NCBI RefSeq assembly: GCF_963664735.1
Contig: NZ_OY761553.1
Span: forward strand, 1,193,303 to 1,257,302
Length of the DNA: 64,000 bases
From: an uncultured Cohaesibacter sp.
GTDB lineage: Bacteria > Pseudomonadota > Alphaproteobacteria > Rhizobiales > Cohaesibacteraceae
Direction of reading: 5' to 3'
Each line of letters opens with the position of its first letter. Position 1 is the stretch's first letter. A program made the position numbers and the translations under genes. Below, in pieces: positions 1-8,075 of this stretch. The notes below the pieces were generated by a model that saw only the letters and a program-made list of their open reading frames with translations, was not told the DNA's origin and did no database searches.

Positions 1-37
1 CGCATGCGCATATCCGGGGAATCCTGTTTCTGATCAT
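1..37 (-). CDS. 5' end of next phage-element gene, cut by window edge
   Basis: An ATG at 37-35 overlaps the TGA stop of the upstream gene in the four-base ATGA arrangement used at two other junctions of this leftward cluster. The frame stays open for 12 codons to the window edge, reading MIRNRIPRICAC. The piece is too short to name. Its position after a capsid gene and a tail-chaperone-like gene suggests another tail or head-completion protein; that is inference. Confidence 0.4.
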   Translation of the reverse strand, partial: MIRNRIPRICAC

Positions 38-645
38 CGTTGAATGTCCATCTTGAGGTTCCGGAGTCCGGCGCGATCAAATTCAGGATCAAGGCCAGCT
101 TCTATGTTCCGCTGTGCCTGTTCCGGGTCTATGGCGTCTTGGGCCTGGTTCTCGTTGGTTCCGTGGATCGCCTGTAGCTTTCCTATGTGGGCGTTGTATG
201 CGCGGGTGATTTCGTTTGGTGTCGCGTTCCATGCCTGGTCTGGGGTCCACCCTAACCAGCCGGTCGCGCAATCGAAGCGGTCGGCGTAGTAGTCTTTCCA
301 TGCAATGCCCTTACCGGTGCCTTGCTTTGTGCCTTGGTCTGGTTCCGGTGCGAACATGGCGAGCAGTTCGGCGACTGGTCCGAGGACAGCGACAAAGAAA
401 AGGGTCAGCGGCTTTCCCAAGTGAGCGAAAAGAAAAGCCGCTGCATCATCACGACCTGGAGTAATTGCCGTTTCGATGATGTCTGAGATAATTGTGAAAT
501 TCTGTTCGGCCAGGGCCTGGTATAGCCGCTTGAAGCCGTAGCGCTGTTCGAGGATAGCAGCGGCCCGCAATGAGGGGCGCAAGGTCAGGACGTTTTCGCC
601 CTGCCTGATCTTTACCTCTTCATATACGGGTCGCTGATAGGTCAT
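34..645 (-). CDS. Phage tail assembly chaperone-like protein
   Basis: This 203-residue protein is probably a tail-assembly chaperone of the phage-like element. Residues 10-95 resemble gene-transfer-agent gp10-type proteins: a short beta-rich start (RPVYEEVKIRQGENVLTLRP), then helices around an ILEQRYG motif. Residues about 130-155 carry WLGWTPDQAWNATPNEI, which recalls the small second chaperone of tailed phages and GTAs, where a Trp/Pro-rich motif precedes a helix. The protein may therefore merge two chaperone modules. The start lies one base from the stop of the capsid gene (647), so translation is likely coupled. The tail is charged and low in complexity. I recognise the family only by these motifs. 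Confidence 0.5.
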   Translation of the reverse strand: MTYQRPVYEEVKIRQGENVLTLRPSLRAAAILEQRYGFKRLYQALAEQNFTIISDIIETAITPGRDDAAAFLFAHLGKPLTLFFVAVLGPVAELLAMFAPEPDQGTKQGTGKGIAWKDYYADRFDCATGWLGWTPDQAWNATPNEITRAYNAHIGKLQAIHGTNENQAQDAIDPEQAQRNIEAGLDPEFDRAGLRNLKMDIQR

Positions 646-646
646 G

Positions 647-2194
647 TTACGCGGCCAATGTCAGTTTTTTGAGCGCTTCAGGCTGAATGACTTTGCCACC
701 AACGCGGCGACGGCCAACAAACTGCACAATGTCATTTTCGGAGAATTTGGCGTAATCAACGGAAGGCTCAAAGGCCACGCGATCGGTGATCAGATAGCCT
801 CGTTTGAAGTCGCCGAAGATAATCGGTGATTTACCAGCGTCAGGGTCCGGCATGTCGTCGGCCATGTAAACCGGACGGCCAAGCAGATTGCCAGGTTCGC
901 CAGCCTGCAAGCTGCGTTCCCAGATCAGATTGCCGTCAACATCCTTCAGACCGCGAACCAAGCGGGCTGTCTTTCGGTTCATCAGCCATGCGCCCGAATT
1001 GGCATATGAAGTTTTGACGCCATAGAACAGGTCAAGCAGATCATCGACGGACAAAGCAGCGGCGGCGGTGTCGAGCGCTTCAATCTCGGTCGAAGTCATG
1101 ATGCCCTGGGCCTGGGTGGTGCCGTTACCATTGACGAACCATGCAGATTCAAGCTCTGCAAATTTGTTCGCGATGTGATTGGAAATCCAACCAAGCAGGT
1201 TAATGGCGCTGTCTTCGAGCTGTGAGCGGGAAACAAGCACCTGGGCACCCATCATGAACGGTTCAATACTGATCTGTTCAAAGGTCGGGGTGCTTTCTGG
1301 CTTAGCTTCAGTCTCGCCCACGCTACCAGGTGCAACGCCGTCGACCAGGCGCGGAATTTTCAACAAGCCGGTGTCCAACTGGATAGAGTCAGCAAGCAGG
1401 CGAACCGGGTTGCTCTTACCAAGCTGTTCGATGATCTTGTTCATCAGAGTATCAGTGACCAGATTGCCACCGGTGCCAGGCAGGGAAATGGTCAGGGTCT
1501 TTTTTTCAAGGAAGGCGCTTTTCAATTCGGCGTTTGCTTCATTGAGCAACTTGTTATCATTGGCCGGTGCCCGGAGGTTGTCGTTAGCAACATATGGGCG
1601 ATTGAGTTTTGCCTTGATGGTAGCAATCTCATCTTTGAGCGCCTTAACTTCGGCTTCAGAGGCGACAGGGGAAGCTGCCTTGGTTTCTTCAACTTTGATT
1701 TCTTCGTTTTCCATTTCGTTTCCAATGTTATGTTGTTTGTAAACTGCCGCGCCATCTGCGGCCTTGATTGAGGTAATTTGCGCGCCCGGATGGCACGGAA
1801 CGGCAACGACAGAAATTTCATGCAGATCGAGAGATTTGATCGTTCTTCCCTTCCTTCTGGGTCTTGTTTCATTTGCAATGAAACCTATGGAAAGACCGGT
1901 GACGGCCTTGCTTTGAATCATAGCCCTCACTTCACGAGCTCGTTCAACGTCTTCAATCAGCATGCGGCCTTTAACTGACAACCCTTCAGAAGTTTCCGCT
2001 ACCTCATCCCACACACCAACAACCTGAGACTGATCGTGAGCAAATAGCATTGGCAGGCTAGCACTCGCCGGGAAAGCACCTTTCTCGATAACATCCCCCA
2101 CGCGGTCAGCGCTTCCAAACGGCCATGCTAGGCCGGTGATGGTGCCCGCCTCATCGACAGACAGCACGGCCTTAACTTCAATTCGGTCTGTCAT
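647..2194 (-). CDS. Fused HK97-type prohead protease and major capsid protein
   Basis: This 515-residue protein joins two head genes that HK97-like phages usually keep apart. Residues 1-150 are a U35/HK97-type prohead protease: His53 in FAHDQSQ, Ser102 in VTGLSIGF and an acidic residue near 126 in LHEISVVAVP form the expected catalytic set. Residues 160-225 are a charged, coiled-coil-like linker that resembles a scaffold (delta) domain. Residues 230-515 are an HK97-fold capsid subunit, with the usual N-arm, a FVNGNGT segment and a final VGRRRVGG beta segment. A possible internal start at Met161 (1714) would yield capsid with its scaffold but without protease. The gene overlaps the preceding stop (2194). 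Confidence 0.88.
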   Translation of the reverse strand: MTDRIEVKAVLSVDEAGTITGLAWPFGSADRVGDVIEKGAFPASASLPMLFAHDQSQVVGVWDEVAETSEGLSVKGRMLIEDVERAREVRAMIQSKAVTGLSIGFIANETRPRRKGRTIKSLDLHEISVVAVPCHPGAQITSIKAADGAAVYKQHNIGNEMENEEIKVEETKAASPVASEAEVKALKDEIATIKAKLNRPYVANDNLRAPANDNKLLNEANAELKSAFLEKKTLTISLPGTGGNLVTDTLMNKIIEQLGKSNPVRLLADSIQLDTGLLKIPRLVDGVAPGSVGETEAKPESTPTFEQISIEPFMMGAQVLVSRSQLEDSAINLLGWISNHIANKFAELESAWFVNGNGTTQAQGIMTSTEIEALDTAAAALSVDDLLDLFYGVKTSYANSGAWLMNRKTARLVRGLKDVDGNLIWERSLQAGEPGNLLGRPVYMADDMPDPDAGKSPIIFGDFKRGYLITDRVAFEPSVDYAKFSENDIVQFVGRRRVGGKVIQPEALKKLTLAA

Positions 2195-2571
2195 TATGCG
2201 GCCTCGCCTGTTTCGTCTGCGTAGGCTTCGGCCATATCCGCTGCTAGTTCACTGGGTGCTTCGTCATCACCAAAGAACAGTGCCGTAACCGTTCCGTCTG
2301 CAATATCGATGGTTTCTGCGATGGGACGCGCCACGCCATAGGTATTGACCAAGTGGTCAGCAGTAGCCGGAGGCAAACCGCCGCCGATCAGGCCAACGCG
2401 CAATACCTGCATTAGGTCTGCAAATTCATACGTTTGGTCTCGGAAACTACGGAACAGTGAGCCAATGCCTTTGGCCGTCTGTTTTTCCAGCTCTTCAATC
2501 ATCTCGCGATTTTTGATCGCGAATACATGTTCCTTGTCGCCAAAGAAGGCGCGGAATTCATTCATGGTCAT
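2194..2571 (-). CDS. GTA-gp10-like phage tail protein
   Basis: A 125-residue protein resembling the gp10 family of gene transfer agents, which is annotated as tail tube or tail chaperone. The pattern is a short beta strand, a helix with the EELEKQT signature, a Phe/Leu-rich helix (FADLMQVLRVGLIGGG) and an acidic C-terminus. It starts four bases inside the portal gene and its stop overlaps the protease/capsid start, so all three are translationally coupled. Tail chaperones normally lie after the capsid and tail-tube genes; here it sits between portal and capsid, which is unusual. Function is inferred from family resemblance, and an adaptor role in the head is not excluded. Confidence 0.65.
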   Translation of the reverse strand: MTMNEFRAFFGDKEHVFAIKNREMIEELEKQTAKGIGSLFRSFRDQTYEFADLMQVLRVGLIGGGLPPATADHLVNTYGVARPIAETIDIADGTVTALFFGDDEAPSELAADMAEAYADETGEAA

Positions 2572-3785
2572 TTCTCCTTGGTCGCCGATGTCAGCAGAGC
2601 GGCGCTAATCGTATTGGGGTTCGCCAGTTCGTCGCCGCCTGGTAGCGGCTTCAGATTGAGAATTCCCCGCACCTCATTCGGTGTCATGATCCGGCTTGTT
2701 ACGAGCGCCGTCATGTTGGCGGTGCGGCTTGCGGCGTCGGCCCGCATGAGGTCGTCGGTCACAAATTCAAAATTATGGGTGAGTTGTTCGTCCTCGGTCA
2801 GAAGGACCGTAGCCAGGGCCTCGGACCAACGGTCAAGCCAGGGCCGCAAGCACAATTGCAGGAACGTTGCGCCCATTGTTTCGGCGTTGCTCCATGTGGC
2901 GCGGTCGAGGTCAAACAGAAGGTGCGGCGGCACGCCAAAAATTCGCGCCACCTCAACCACCTGGAATTTTCTGTTTTCGAGATATTGGGCGTCAGTCGAA
3001 GACATGGCCGGAAATGAGGAAGTCCACCCCCCGTCTAGGATTAGCGGCCCTTTATTCTTGAGCCACGCGGCGAACGATTTGCGAATATTGGAAACGGTCG
3101 TTGCGCCCGCTTCCCCGCCCTGGGCTCTTTCATTAGTAATCACTGCGGAAGGCTTTGCGCCTTGGCTGAAGAATTCCGCCCCATGCCGTTCCAGGATAGA
3201 AGATAGCCCCACAGCCTCTTTCCCGGAGGCGGTTGGCGATATCGACATAAACGAATTGATATGAAGGATTTCAGTGAAGGGGTAGTCACGAACGCCGGAC
3301 GCTTCAGAAACGCGATAGACAGGTGCGCCGGTTTGGGTGTCTTCGAGCACAACAACCTTACCAGGCTTCAGCCGGTGAAGCTCAAATGGTCGGCCATCTT
3401 CGAAACGCACCACCTTCGCGAATCCGCCCCCATATAGCAGGGCGTCTTTAGTCAATTCCGTTCTGAGGTCACCCGCGCCGGTCCATTCATTCGCCCGCTT
3501 ATGCACGATATGGTGCGCCGTGTGGGCTTTAGCTTCGGCCTTGCCGTCTTCCTCTTCCTGGTAAAGCTTGCAAGGTAGCGAGCCTATAGTTTCAGAAACA
3601 AGGCGCACAGCCTGAAGAACAGAAGGAACAGATAACGCCTTTTCTTTTGAAAGATTCACGCCTGAGTAAGTAGGCGTAACGTCAAAAATCTCGCTTATTC
3701 CAGGATCGAGTAAGCTTAATGATTTTTGTTCACCCTCTTTAACTGAAGCTTTATTGCGACGACTGAATACAGAAAGAAAATTCAC
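2568..3785 (-). CDS. HK97-family phage portal protein
   Basis: Portal subunit of 405 residues; twelve copies form the DNA channel at one vertex of the head. The family signature is clear: VPSVLQAVRLVSETIGSLPC near residues 55-75, the LYQEEEDGK beta turn, then HRLKPGKVVV, and the clip/stem region with FGVPPHLLFDLDRATWSNAE around residues 290-310. The start is a GTG at 3785 with AAGGAC about 11 bases upstream. It is the first gene of the head operon and is preceded by an AT-rich 136-base gap carrying a tandem GATTCGCG repeat. No terminase gene lies before it, although small and large terminase genes are normally found there. Confidence 0.92.
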   Translation of the reverse strand: MNFLSVFSRRNKASVKEGEQKSLSLLDPGISEIFDVTPTYSGVNLSKEKALSVPSVLQAVRLVSETIGSLPCKLYQEEEDGKAEAKAHTAHHIVHKRANEWTGAGDLRTELTKDALLYGGGFAKVVRFEDGRPFELHRLKPGKVVVLEDTQTGAPVYRVSEASGVRDYPFTEILHINSFMSISPTASGKEAVGLSSILERHGAEFFSQGAKPSAVITNERAQGGEAGATTVSNIRKSFAAWLKNKGPLILDGGWTSSFPAMSSTDAQYLENRKFQVVEVARIFGVPPHLLFDLDRATWSNAETMGATFLQLCLRPWLDRWSEALATVLLTEDEQLTHNFEFVTDDLMRADAASRTANMTALVTSRIMTPNEVRGILNLKPLPGGDELANPNTISAALLTSATKEK

Positions 3786-3921
3786 AGCATATTGTCCTTA
3801 CGTTTGTTGTTATTACTTTATCACAAACGCGAATCACCGCGAATCCAAACAATCAATTTTTTTGATTTATTTTTATTTTTTCATCATTTTCATAAATGAT
3901 ATTGACTTTTCGGAATTTCAT
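3786..3921 (-). promoter_or_regulatory. Promoter region of the phage head operon with tandem GATTCGCG
   Basis: This AT-rich gap separates the integrase stop from the portal start. Read leftward it contains two GATTCGCG copies ten bases apart (3845-3838 and 3835-3828), about one helical turn. They fall between a TTGGAT-like -35 and a TGATAA-like -10. Phased direct repeats in a promoter spacer are typical of a repressor or activator site. No U-rich terminator hairpin follows the integrase, so read-through from it is possible. Confidence 0.4.
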
Positions 3922-5667
3922 TTATGGGTTTTTGAGCCCTGGAAATGAAATCTTCTCAATTTGCTCTTTCAAGAATTTAGGACTGAGCTGTCCGCCATAA
4001 ATGTCCTTTGTGTCACCCGATGACCAACCACCAAGTGCCATGATTACATCTGGCGTCAACCTGGCGTAACTCATTGCATCTCGGTAGGTGTGCCGGAAAC
4101 TGTGAAACACCTTTTCATTCTTTTTCCAGACACCAACCTTATCCAGAAAACGGTTTTCGCCATTAAACCACTTTGCAAATGTCCCTGAGAGATAACCTGT
4201 AGCGTCGAGCTTCAATTCAGGGAACAGACGAACATATTTTGTCTTTTGTTGCTCCAAGGCGAAGTTGACAAAACCAAGCTTGATCAGTTCTGAATGGATC
4301 GGAACATACCGCTCACCAGCATCAGTCTTTACGCGCTTACGGTCGGCATCTTCAATGTCATTGCCGTCTTTGGTCTCCTGGATAATAATGCACCAAACAT
4401 CGTCAATTTTTTTAATGTCTGAGCTATGAAGCTGACAACATTCTCCAAGACGCATCCCGGTCCATAGAGCAATAAGAGGCACCCAATACCGTCCGCGTTT
4501 CACAATGCGAGTTCCAGGCTTTGCATACCCTCTCCCATCATTAAGACAACCCGCATAGAGAGGCGCTGAGAATATCTTATTGAGGTCTTCAATCGTAAAA
4601 GACTTCCGCCGGTCCTTTGCCTTTTTCTCACCAGCAACTTTCAAGCCCCTGGCAAGATTTTTCTCGACGTAGTTTTCTTCTTCAGCAAATTTGAAAATCG
4701 CGGAAATGAATTCTAGGCGATTATTTATCGAGCTGGCGCTTAATGTCGGAACAGATTGACCCTCTGCCAGCTCAACCACTTCAAGAGCACTCTTTCCTTT
4801 GAAGAGTTTGCTTGACTGTGCGTTTACAGGCATTTTAACCAATATGTCGCGGACTCTTCTAAAATCCTCGCGTGTGATTGATTTCACATCTCGGTTTTCA
4901 CCTAGCACGTCAGTCATGAGCCTGAAATGAACGCCGTAGCTCTTATTTGTCCTCTCATTGGCTTTCCGCGATGGATTAGCCAAGTAGGCATCAAGCAACT
5001 GTCTCAGTGTCAAACCAGGCTTTTCATTCGTTGGGGTCGGTTCCGGTGCATTCAAAATCTTGCTTCTTGGTTCCGGGTCATGCACCACCCCATTATCGCG
5101 GCTCTGATCAGCAGCAAGCACATCAAGTTGCACCTCAGCTAGGGCTTGAAGAATTTCTCTTCTTTCTTGAACTGTTGGCTTACCAATCAAATTATGTTCA
5201 ATCAGATAGTCCGCACCAAATCCGATCAATGCTTCAGCTTCTTCCATGGAAATCTGATTGGCGACAAGCAGACGCAATTTATTCGCATATATGCTTTGAG
5301 AAAATTTCTTGAAATCTCTCTGAGCCTCATCGTTTATGGGCATCACAGCCCGGCCCTTGTCGGACATTTCAAGCATTTTGGCATAGAACACTTTTGCAGC
5401 ATGCGCCAAAGAAGGCTTTTGCCTTTCTTGTCTCTGTAGTTCCATTTCGCGGCGCTGCCTTGCATCTTCAATCTGAGCTTGAAAATCAGCTATGACGGCA
5501 TAGGAGTTCTGAAGGGCTGTCTTCTTGTCCGATCCAAGACGCTTTTCCAAATACGTCTTGCCAACCAGACCACGCAAGTCTTCGGGAACAACCATGCGAA
5601 CACGGTAACCACCGCGATTCATAGAGACGTATTGAGGGAGGTTTTTAGATGCCTTAGCCATTGCCAT
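3922..5667 (-). CDS. Tyrosine recombinase integrase (DUF6538 type)
   Basis: A 581-residue site-specific integrase. Residues 10-60 match the DUF6538-type N-terminus (YVSMNRGGYRVRMVVPEDLR) common in alphaproteobacterial elements. Residues 225-335 form the SAM-like core-binding domain. The catalytic domain holds the first Arg in WTGMRLGE (about residue 400), then His522 and Arg525 in HSFRH, Trp548 in the third conserved position, and the nucleophile Tyr557 in DIYGG. It lies 97 bases from the 3' end of tRNA-Ser, so the element is most likely inserted in that tRNA, with its body to the left. Three 12-base-phased TGGGGC repeats lie in its leader. All catalytic residues are present, so it is probably active. 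Confidence 0.95.
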   Translation of the reverse strand: MAMAKASKNLPQYVSMNRGGYRVRMVVPEDLRGLVGKTYLEKRLGSDKKTALQNSYAVIADFQAQIEDARQRREMELQRQERQKPSLAHAAKVFYAKMLEMSDKGRAVMPINDEAQRDFKKFSQSIYANKLRLLVANQISMEEAEALIGFGADYLIEHNLIGKPTVQERREILQALAEVQLDVLAADQSRDNGVVHDPEPRSKILNAPEPTPTNEKPGLTLRQLLDAYLANPSRKANERTNKSYGVHFRLMTDVLGENRDVKSITREDFRRVRDILVKMPVNAQSSKLFKGKSALEVVELAEGQSVPTLSASSINNRLEFISAIFKFAEEENYVEKNLARGLKVAGEKKAKDRRKSFTIEDLNKIFSAPLYAGCLNDGRGYAKPGTRIVKRGRYWVPLIALWTGMRLGECCQLHSSDIKKIDDVWCIIIQETKDGNDIEDADRKRVKTDAGERYVPIHSELIKLGFVNFALEQQKTKYVRLFPELKLDATGYLSGTFAKWFNGENRFLDKVGVWKKNEKVFHSFRHTYRDAMSYARLTPDVIMALGGWSSGDTKDIYGGQLSPKFLKEQIEKISFPGLKNP

Positions 5668-5680
5668 TTCCGCGCCTATT

Positions 5681-5712
5681 TGGGGCCATTAATGGGGCCA
5701 ACCATGGGGCAC
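5681..5712. repeat. Three 12-bp-phased TGGGGC(C)A repeats upstream of the integrase
   Basis: The motif TGGGGCCA starts at 5681 and 5693, and a third copy, TGGGGCA, starts at 5705, giving an exact 12-base period. The repeats lie between the integrase start and the tRNA-Ser 3' end. That is where arm-type integrase sites or excisionase sites occur in tRNA-inserted elements. Their overlap with the integrase leader would also allow autoregulation. The repeats are seen directly; their role is inferred. Confidence 0.5.
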
Positions 5713-5764
5713 AGAGTCTTGATTTGCAAGAGCTTTTAGGAAGATCAATAACTTGAGGGGGTGA

Positions 5765-5854
5765 TGGCGGAGAGGAAGGGATTCGAACCCTCGAGACAGT
5801 TACCCGCCTACGCCCTTAGCAGGGGCGCGCCTTCGACCACTCGGCCACCTCTCC
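5765..5854 (-). tRNA. tRNA-Ser (anticodon GCU)
   Basis: A 90-base class II tRNA with encoded CCA. Acceptor arms GGAGAGG and CCTCTCC pair perfectly, with discriminator G. The anticodon stem CGCCC/GGGCG encloses CTGCTAA, giving anticodon GCU for AGC/AGU serine codons. A long variable arm and the T-loop GGTTCGAATCC are present. Its 3' end faces the integrase, the usual geometry when a tyrosine integrase has used the tRNA 3' end as attachment site. The gene is intact, so the element must restore the 3' end. The partner repeat at the far end lies outside the window. Confidence 0.97.
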
Positions 5855-6062
5855 GCGGACCTGTTTAAAGATCATGTAGAGGTGAATCAATGGCTATTTT
5901 GTCATTAGATTGACATTTCCACATATGCCTCGGAATTTTGCAACAAAATTGAAGTGAATAGAAACGACGGAAGCTACAGGGCGAATTTCAGCGTACGCAC
6001 AACGGCTTGGCAAATTGCCGCAGGAATATCCTCAGTCTCACTTATCTCGTCATGCGGATCTA

Positions 6063-6695
6063 TTAGTCCTTGAGAACGCTGTTCAGATAGTGCTCAAACA
6101 CGGGATAGCCATCTCTACTATAGTCAAAATCGTAAAATGGCAGCAGCGCCATGTTAATCATGCCGATCATGATGTAAAGAAACCCCAAAGCCGCTTGCTC
6201 AGGCACGACGCCAGGCTTCAGATGCCCAACATCTCCAAGCTTCTTATAGGCACAACAGAGCGCATTTTCGTAAAATTTATACTTGTCGGACAGAAAGTCC
6301 TCCAAGGCTTTGTCCTTCTCTGAAAATTCCATATTATGCATGATAATAAAGAATGCACGGCCAACAATATTGTTCTCTTCGAATAGGCCGAGCAGATCAT
6401 TAATCTGCTGTCTGAAAACAACAGAAGGATCTTTATCCGGCAAGTTTATCAGTGTTTTCCTGATGGGTTCAAAAAAGGGCAAGGCTTGCTCTTCCCAGAT
6501 AGCACGGATTACGGCCGGTTTATTGGGGAAATGACCATAAAACGCACCCCGCGTGACCCCGGCTCTTTCGGCAATCTCGTTCAGAGTCGTAGCCGTATAT
6601 CCATGGCTTTGAAACAACTCGGCAGATGCTTCCAGCAATGCTTGATATGTCTTTTCTTTTTCGGCTTTTGTTTTACGTGCCACTTCTCTTTTCAC
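6063..6695 (-). CDS. TetR/AcrR-family repressor of the adjacent RND efflux genes
   Basis: A 210-residue TetR-family regulator. Residues 10-70 are the DNA-binding domain, with helix-turn-helix segment TTLNEIAERAGVTRGAFYGH and the typical FPNKPAVI turn. The C-terminal half is hydrophobic and helical, like the ligand pocket and dimer interface of AcrR/TtgR proteins. It is divergent from an RND adaptor-permease pair, and an ATACA-CGTT-TGTAT palindrome lies in the shared spacer. By analogy with AcrR and TtgR it should repress efflux until a toxic hydrophobic ligand binds. The ligand cannot be told from sequence. Confidence 0.9.
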   Translation of the reverse strand: MKREVARKTKAEKEKTYQALLEASAELFQSHGYTATTLNEIAERAGVTRGAFYGHFPNKPAVIRAIWEEQALPFFEPIRKTLINLPDKDPSVVFRQQINDLLGLFEENNIVGRAFFIIMHNMEFSEKDKALEDFLSDKYKFYENALCCAYKKLGDVGHLKPGVVPEQAALGFLYIMIGMINMALLPFYDFDYSRDGYPVFEHYLNSVLKD

Positions 6696-6774
6696 CAGTA
6701 CCTTGAGTGAATTCGTTTACCAATAAAGCGCGATATATCAGGTATCTTTAAAAGTTTCCACTTTACATTTAATC

Positions 6775-6788
6775 ATACACGTTTGTAT
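6775..6788. promoter_or_regulatory. Palindromic candidate TetR operator
   Basis: ATACA-CGTT-TGTAT is a perfect 5+4+5 inverted repeat in the spacer between the divergent tetR and efflux adaptor genes. AcrR-type operators contain TACA...TGTA half-sites with a similar layout. It lies 80 bases upstream of the tetR start and just upstream of the adaptor start, so one site could control both promoters. Confidence 0.5.
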
Positions 6789-6858
6789 ATAAACTCAAAC
6801 CAGCGCATTTATGACAATGTGCCAAAAGTTCGCATCTAACATTTCCGCGGTTTGGTCC

Positions 6859-7953
6859 ATGACTAAAAAAATCATGCTGATCGGCCTGATGGCCCTTTTG
6901 CTTACCGGGTGTAACAACGTGTTCTCTTCTGCTGATGCAGACGAAAACGCCGTGGACAATTCTTCTGCCCGCCCCGCAAAAATTGCAACTGCACGTCAGG
7001 TAGCGATCAATTTACCGAAGTCTTTCCCCGGCGTAACCAAAGCATCCCGCAATGCGATTCTGTCATTTCGTGTTGATGGACAGATTGAAGACTTTCCAGT
7101 GCGCTCTGGGCAAATTCTCAAAAAGGGTGATTTGATTGCTCGCCTTGACGATACGCCCTACCGCAATGTGGTCGCTGCTCAACAAGCCGCTTACGACCTG
7201 GCCAAAATCAGTCTCGAGCGAACAAAGACTCTTTATGAGCAGGCACATGTTGCCAAGTCGACTCTTGATACTGCAACGACCAATTATTCTTCAGCTGAAG
7301 CAGCCTTAAAATCAGCCAAAGACAATGTGCACTATACCAGTCTCTTTGCTCCGTTTGACGGCGTGGTCGCCAAGACTAATGTTGAGCGCTATCAGACGGT
7401 TTCTGCAGGCACATCAATTATCCAGTTTCAGGATGTTAAAGACATAGACATTGAATTTAGCGTCCCAGAGAAACTGTTTCTTCGTTTCAATCCGAGCAAA
7501 CTTGCCGTGATGCCCAAACTCAATATCCAGTTTGATGCTCTCCCGGACAAGACCTTTGTCGCGACCTACAAGGAAATCGACACGATTCCGGATAGCGTCA
7601 CGCGATCTTACAAGGTTACGGTGACGATGCCACGGCCAAATACAATGACCATTTTCCCGGGCATGAGCGTAACGGCAAGCCTCAATCTCGCAGCGATGCT
7701 GAGTAACAATGACGATGGCGGTGTGCTCATTCCTCTGGAGGCAGTCTTTGAACAAAATGGCAAGCACTGGGTCTGGAAGGTTTCCGATGACAACAAAACC
7801 CACAAGACGGAAGTCAATGTCTATGGAATTCAGGATGGCAGCATTCGCATTTCCAAGGGCCTGAAAAATGGTGATCGCGTTATCGCAATTGGCGTCTCCT
7901 ATGTCACTGAAGGCATGGAAGTCAGAGCTTTCAAGAAGGAAGACGGGCTTTGA
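6859..7953 (+). CDS. RND efflux periplasmic adaptor, lipoprotein
   Basis: Membrane-fusion (HlyD/AcrA-type) subunit that links the inner-membrane RND pump to an outer-membrane channel. I place the start at ATG 6859 because it gives a clean lipoprotein signal, MTKKIMLIGLMALLLTGC, with lipid-modified Cys18; an upstream ATG at 6811 would bury this signal and neither start has a strong ribosome site. The mature part has the split lipoyl domain (SFRVDGQIEDFPVRSGQILKKG and FAPFDGVVAKTNVERYQTV), an alpha-helical hairpin between them, a beta-barrel, and the membrane-proximal domain ending in GVSYVTEGMEV. The permease gene follows 122 bases later. Confidence 0.92.
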   Translation: MTKKIMLIGLMALLLTGCNNVFSSADADENAVDNSSARPAKIATARQVAINLPKSFPGVTKASRNAILSFRVDGQIEDFPVRSGQILKKGDLIARLDDTPYRNVVAAQQAAYDLAKISLERTKTLYEQAHVAKSTLDTATTNYSSAEAALKSAKDNVHYTSLFAPFDGVVAKTNVERYQTVSAGTSIIQFQDVKDIDIEFSVPEKLFLRFNPSKLAVMPKLNIQFDALPDKTFVATYKEIDTIPDSVTRSYKVTVTMPRPNTMTIFPGMSVTASLNLAAMLSNNDDGGVLIPLEAVFEQNGKHWVWKVSDDNKTHKTEVNVYGIQDGSIRISKGLKNGDRVIAIGVSYVTEGMEVRAFKKEDGL

Positions 7954-8075
7954 TGGAAGCGGCATGATTGCCCGGTAAGTTTCTCGAATGCAGATCGATT
8001 TTACTCGGTAGATAGAAAAGCCGATTGGCGCGTTAAGAGGCAAGTCTCTTCAAGTAAGCCTTCAGGACAATAGGA

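Noticed and set aside
34-3785. A gene transfer agent cluster
   Set aside because: GTA-like gp10 similarity suggested it, but the adjacent integrase, tRNA site, missing terminase and different gene order fit an integrated phage-like element better.
7414-8043. Long antisense frame (209 codons) over the efflux adaptor, and similar ones over portal, capsid and permease
   Set aside because: They are shadows of strongly conserved genes on the other strand, without ribosome sites or known motifs.
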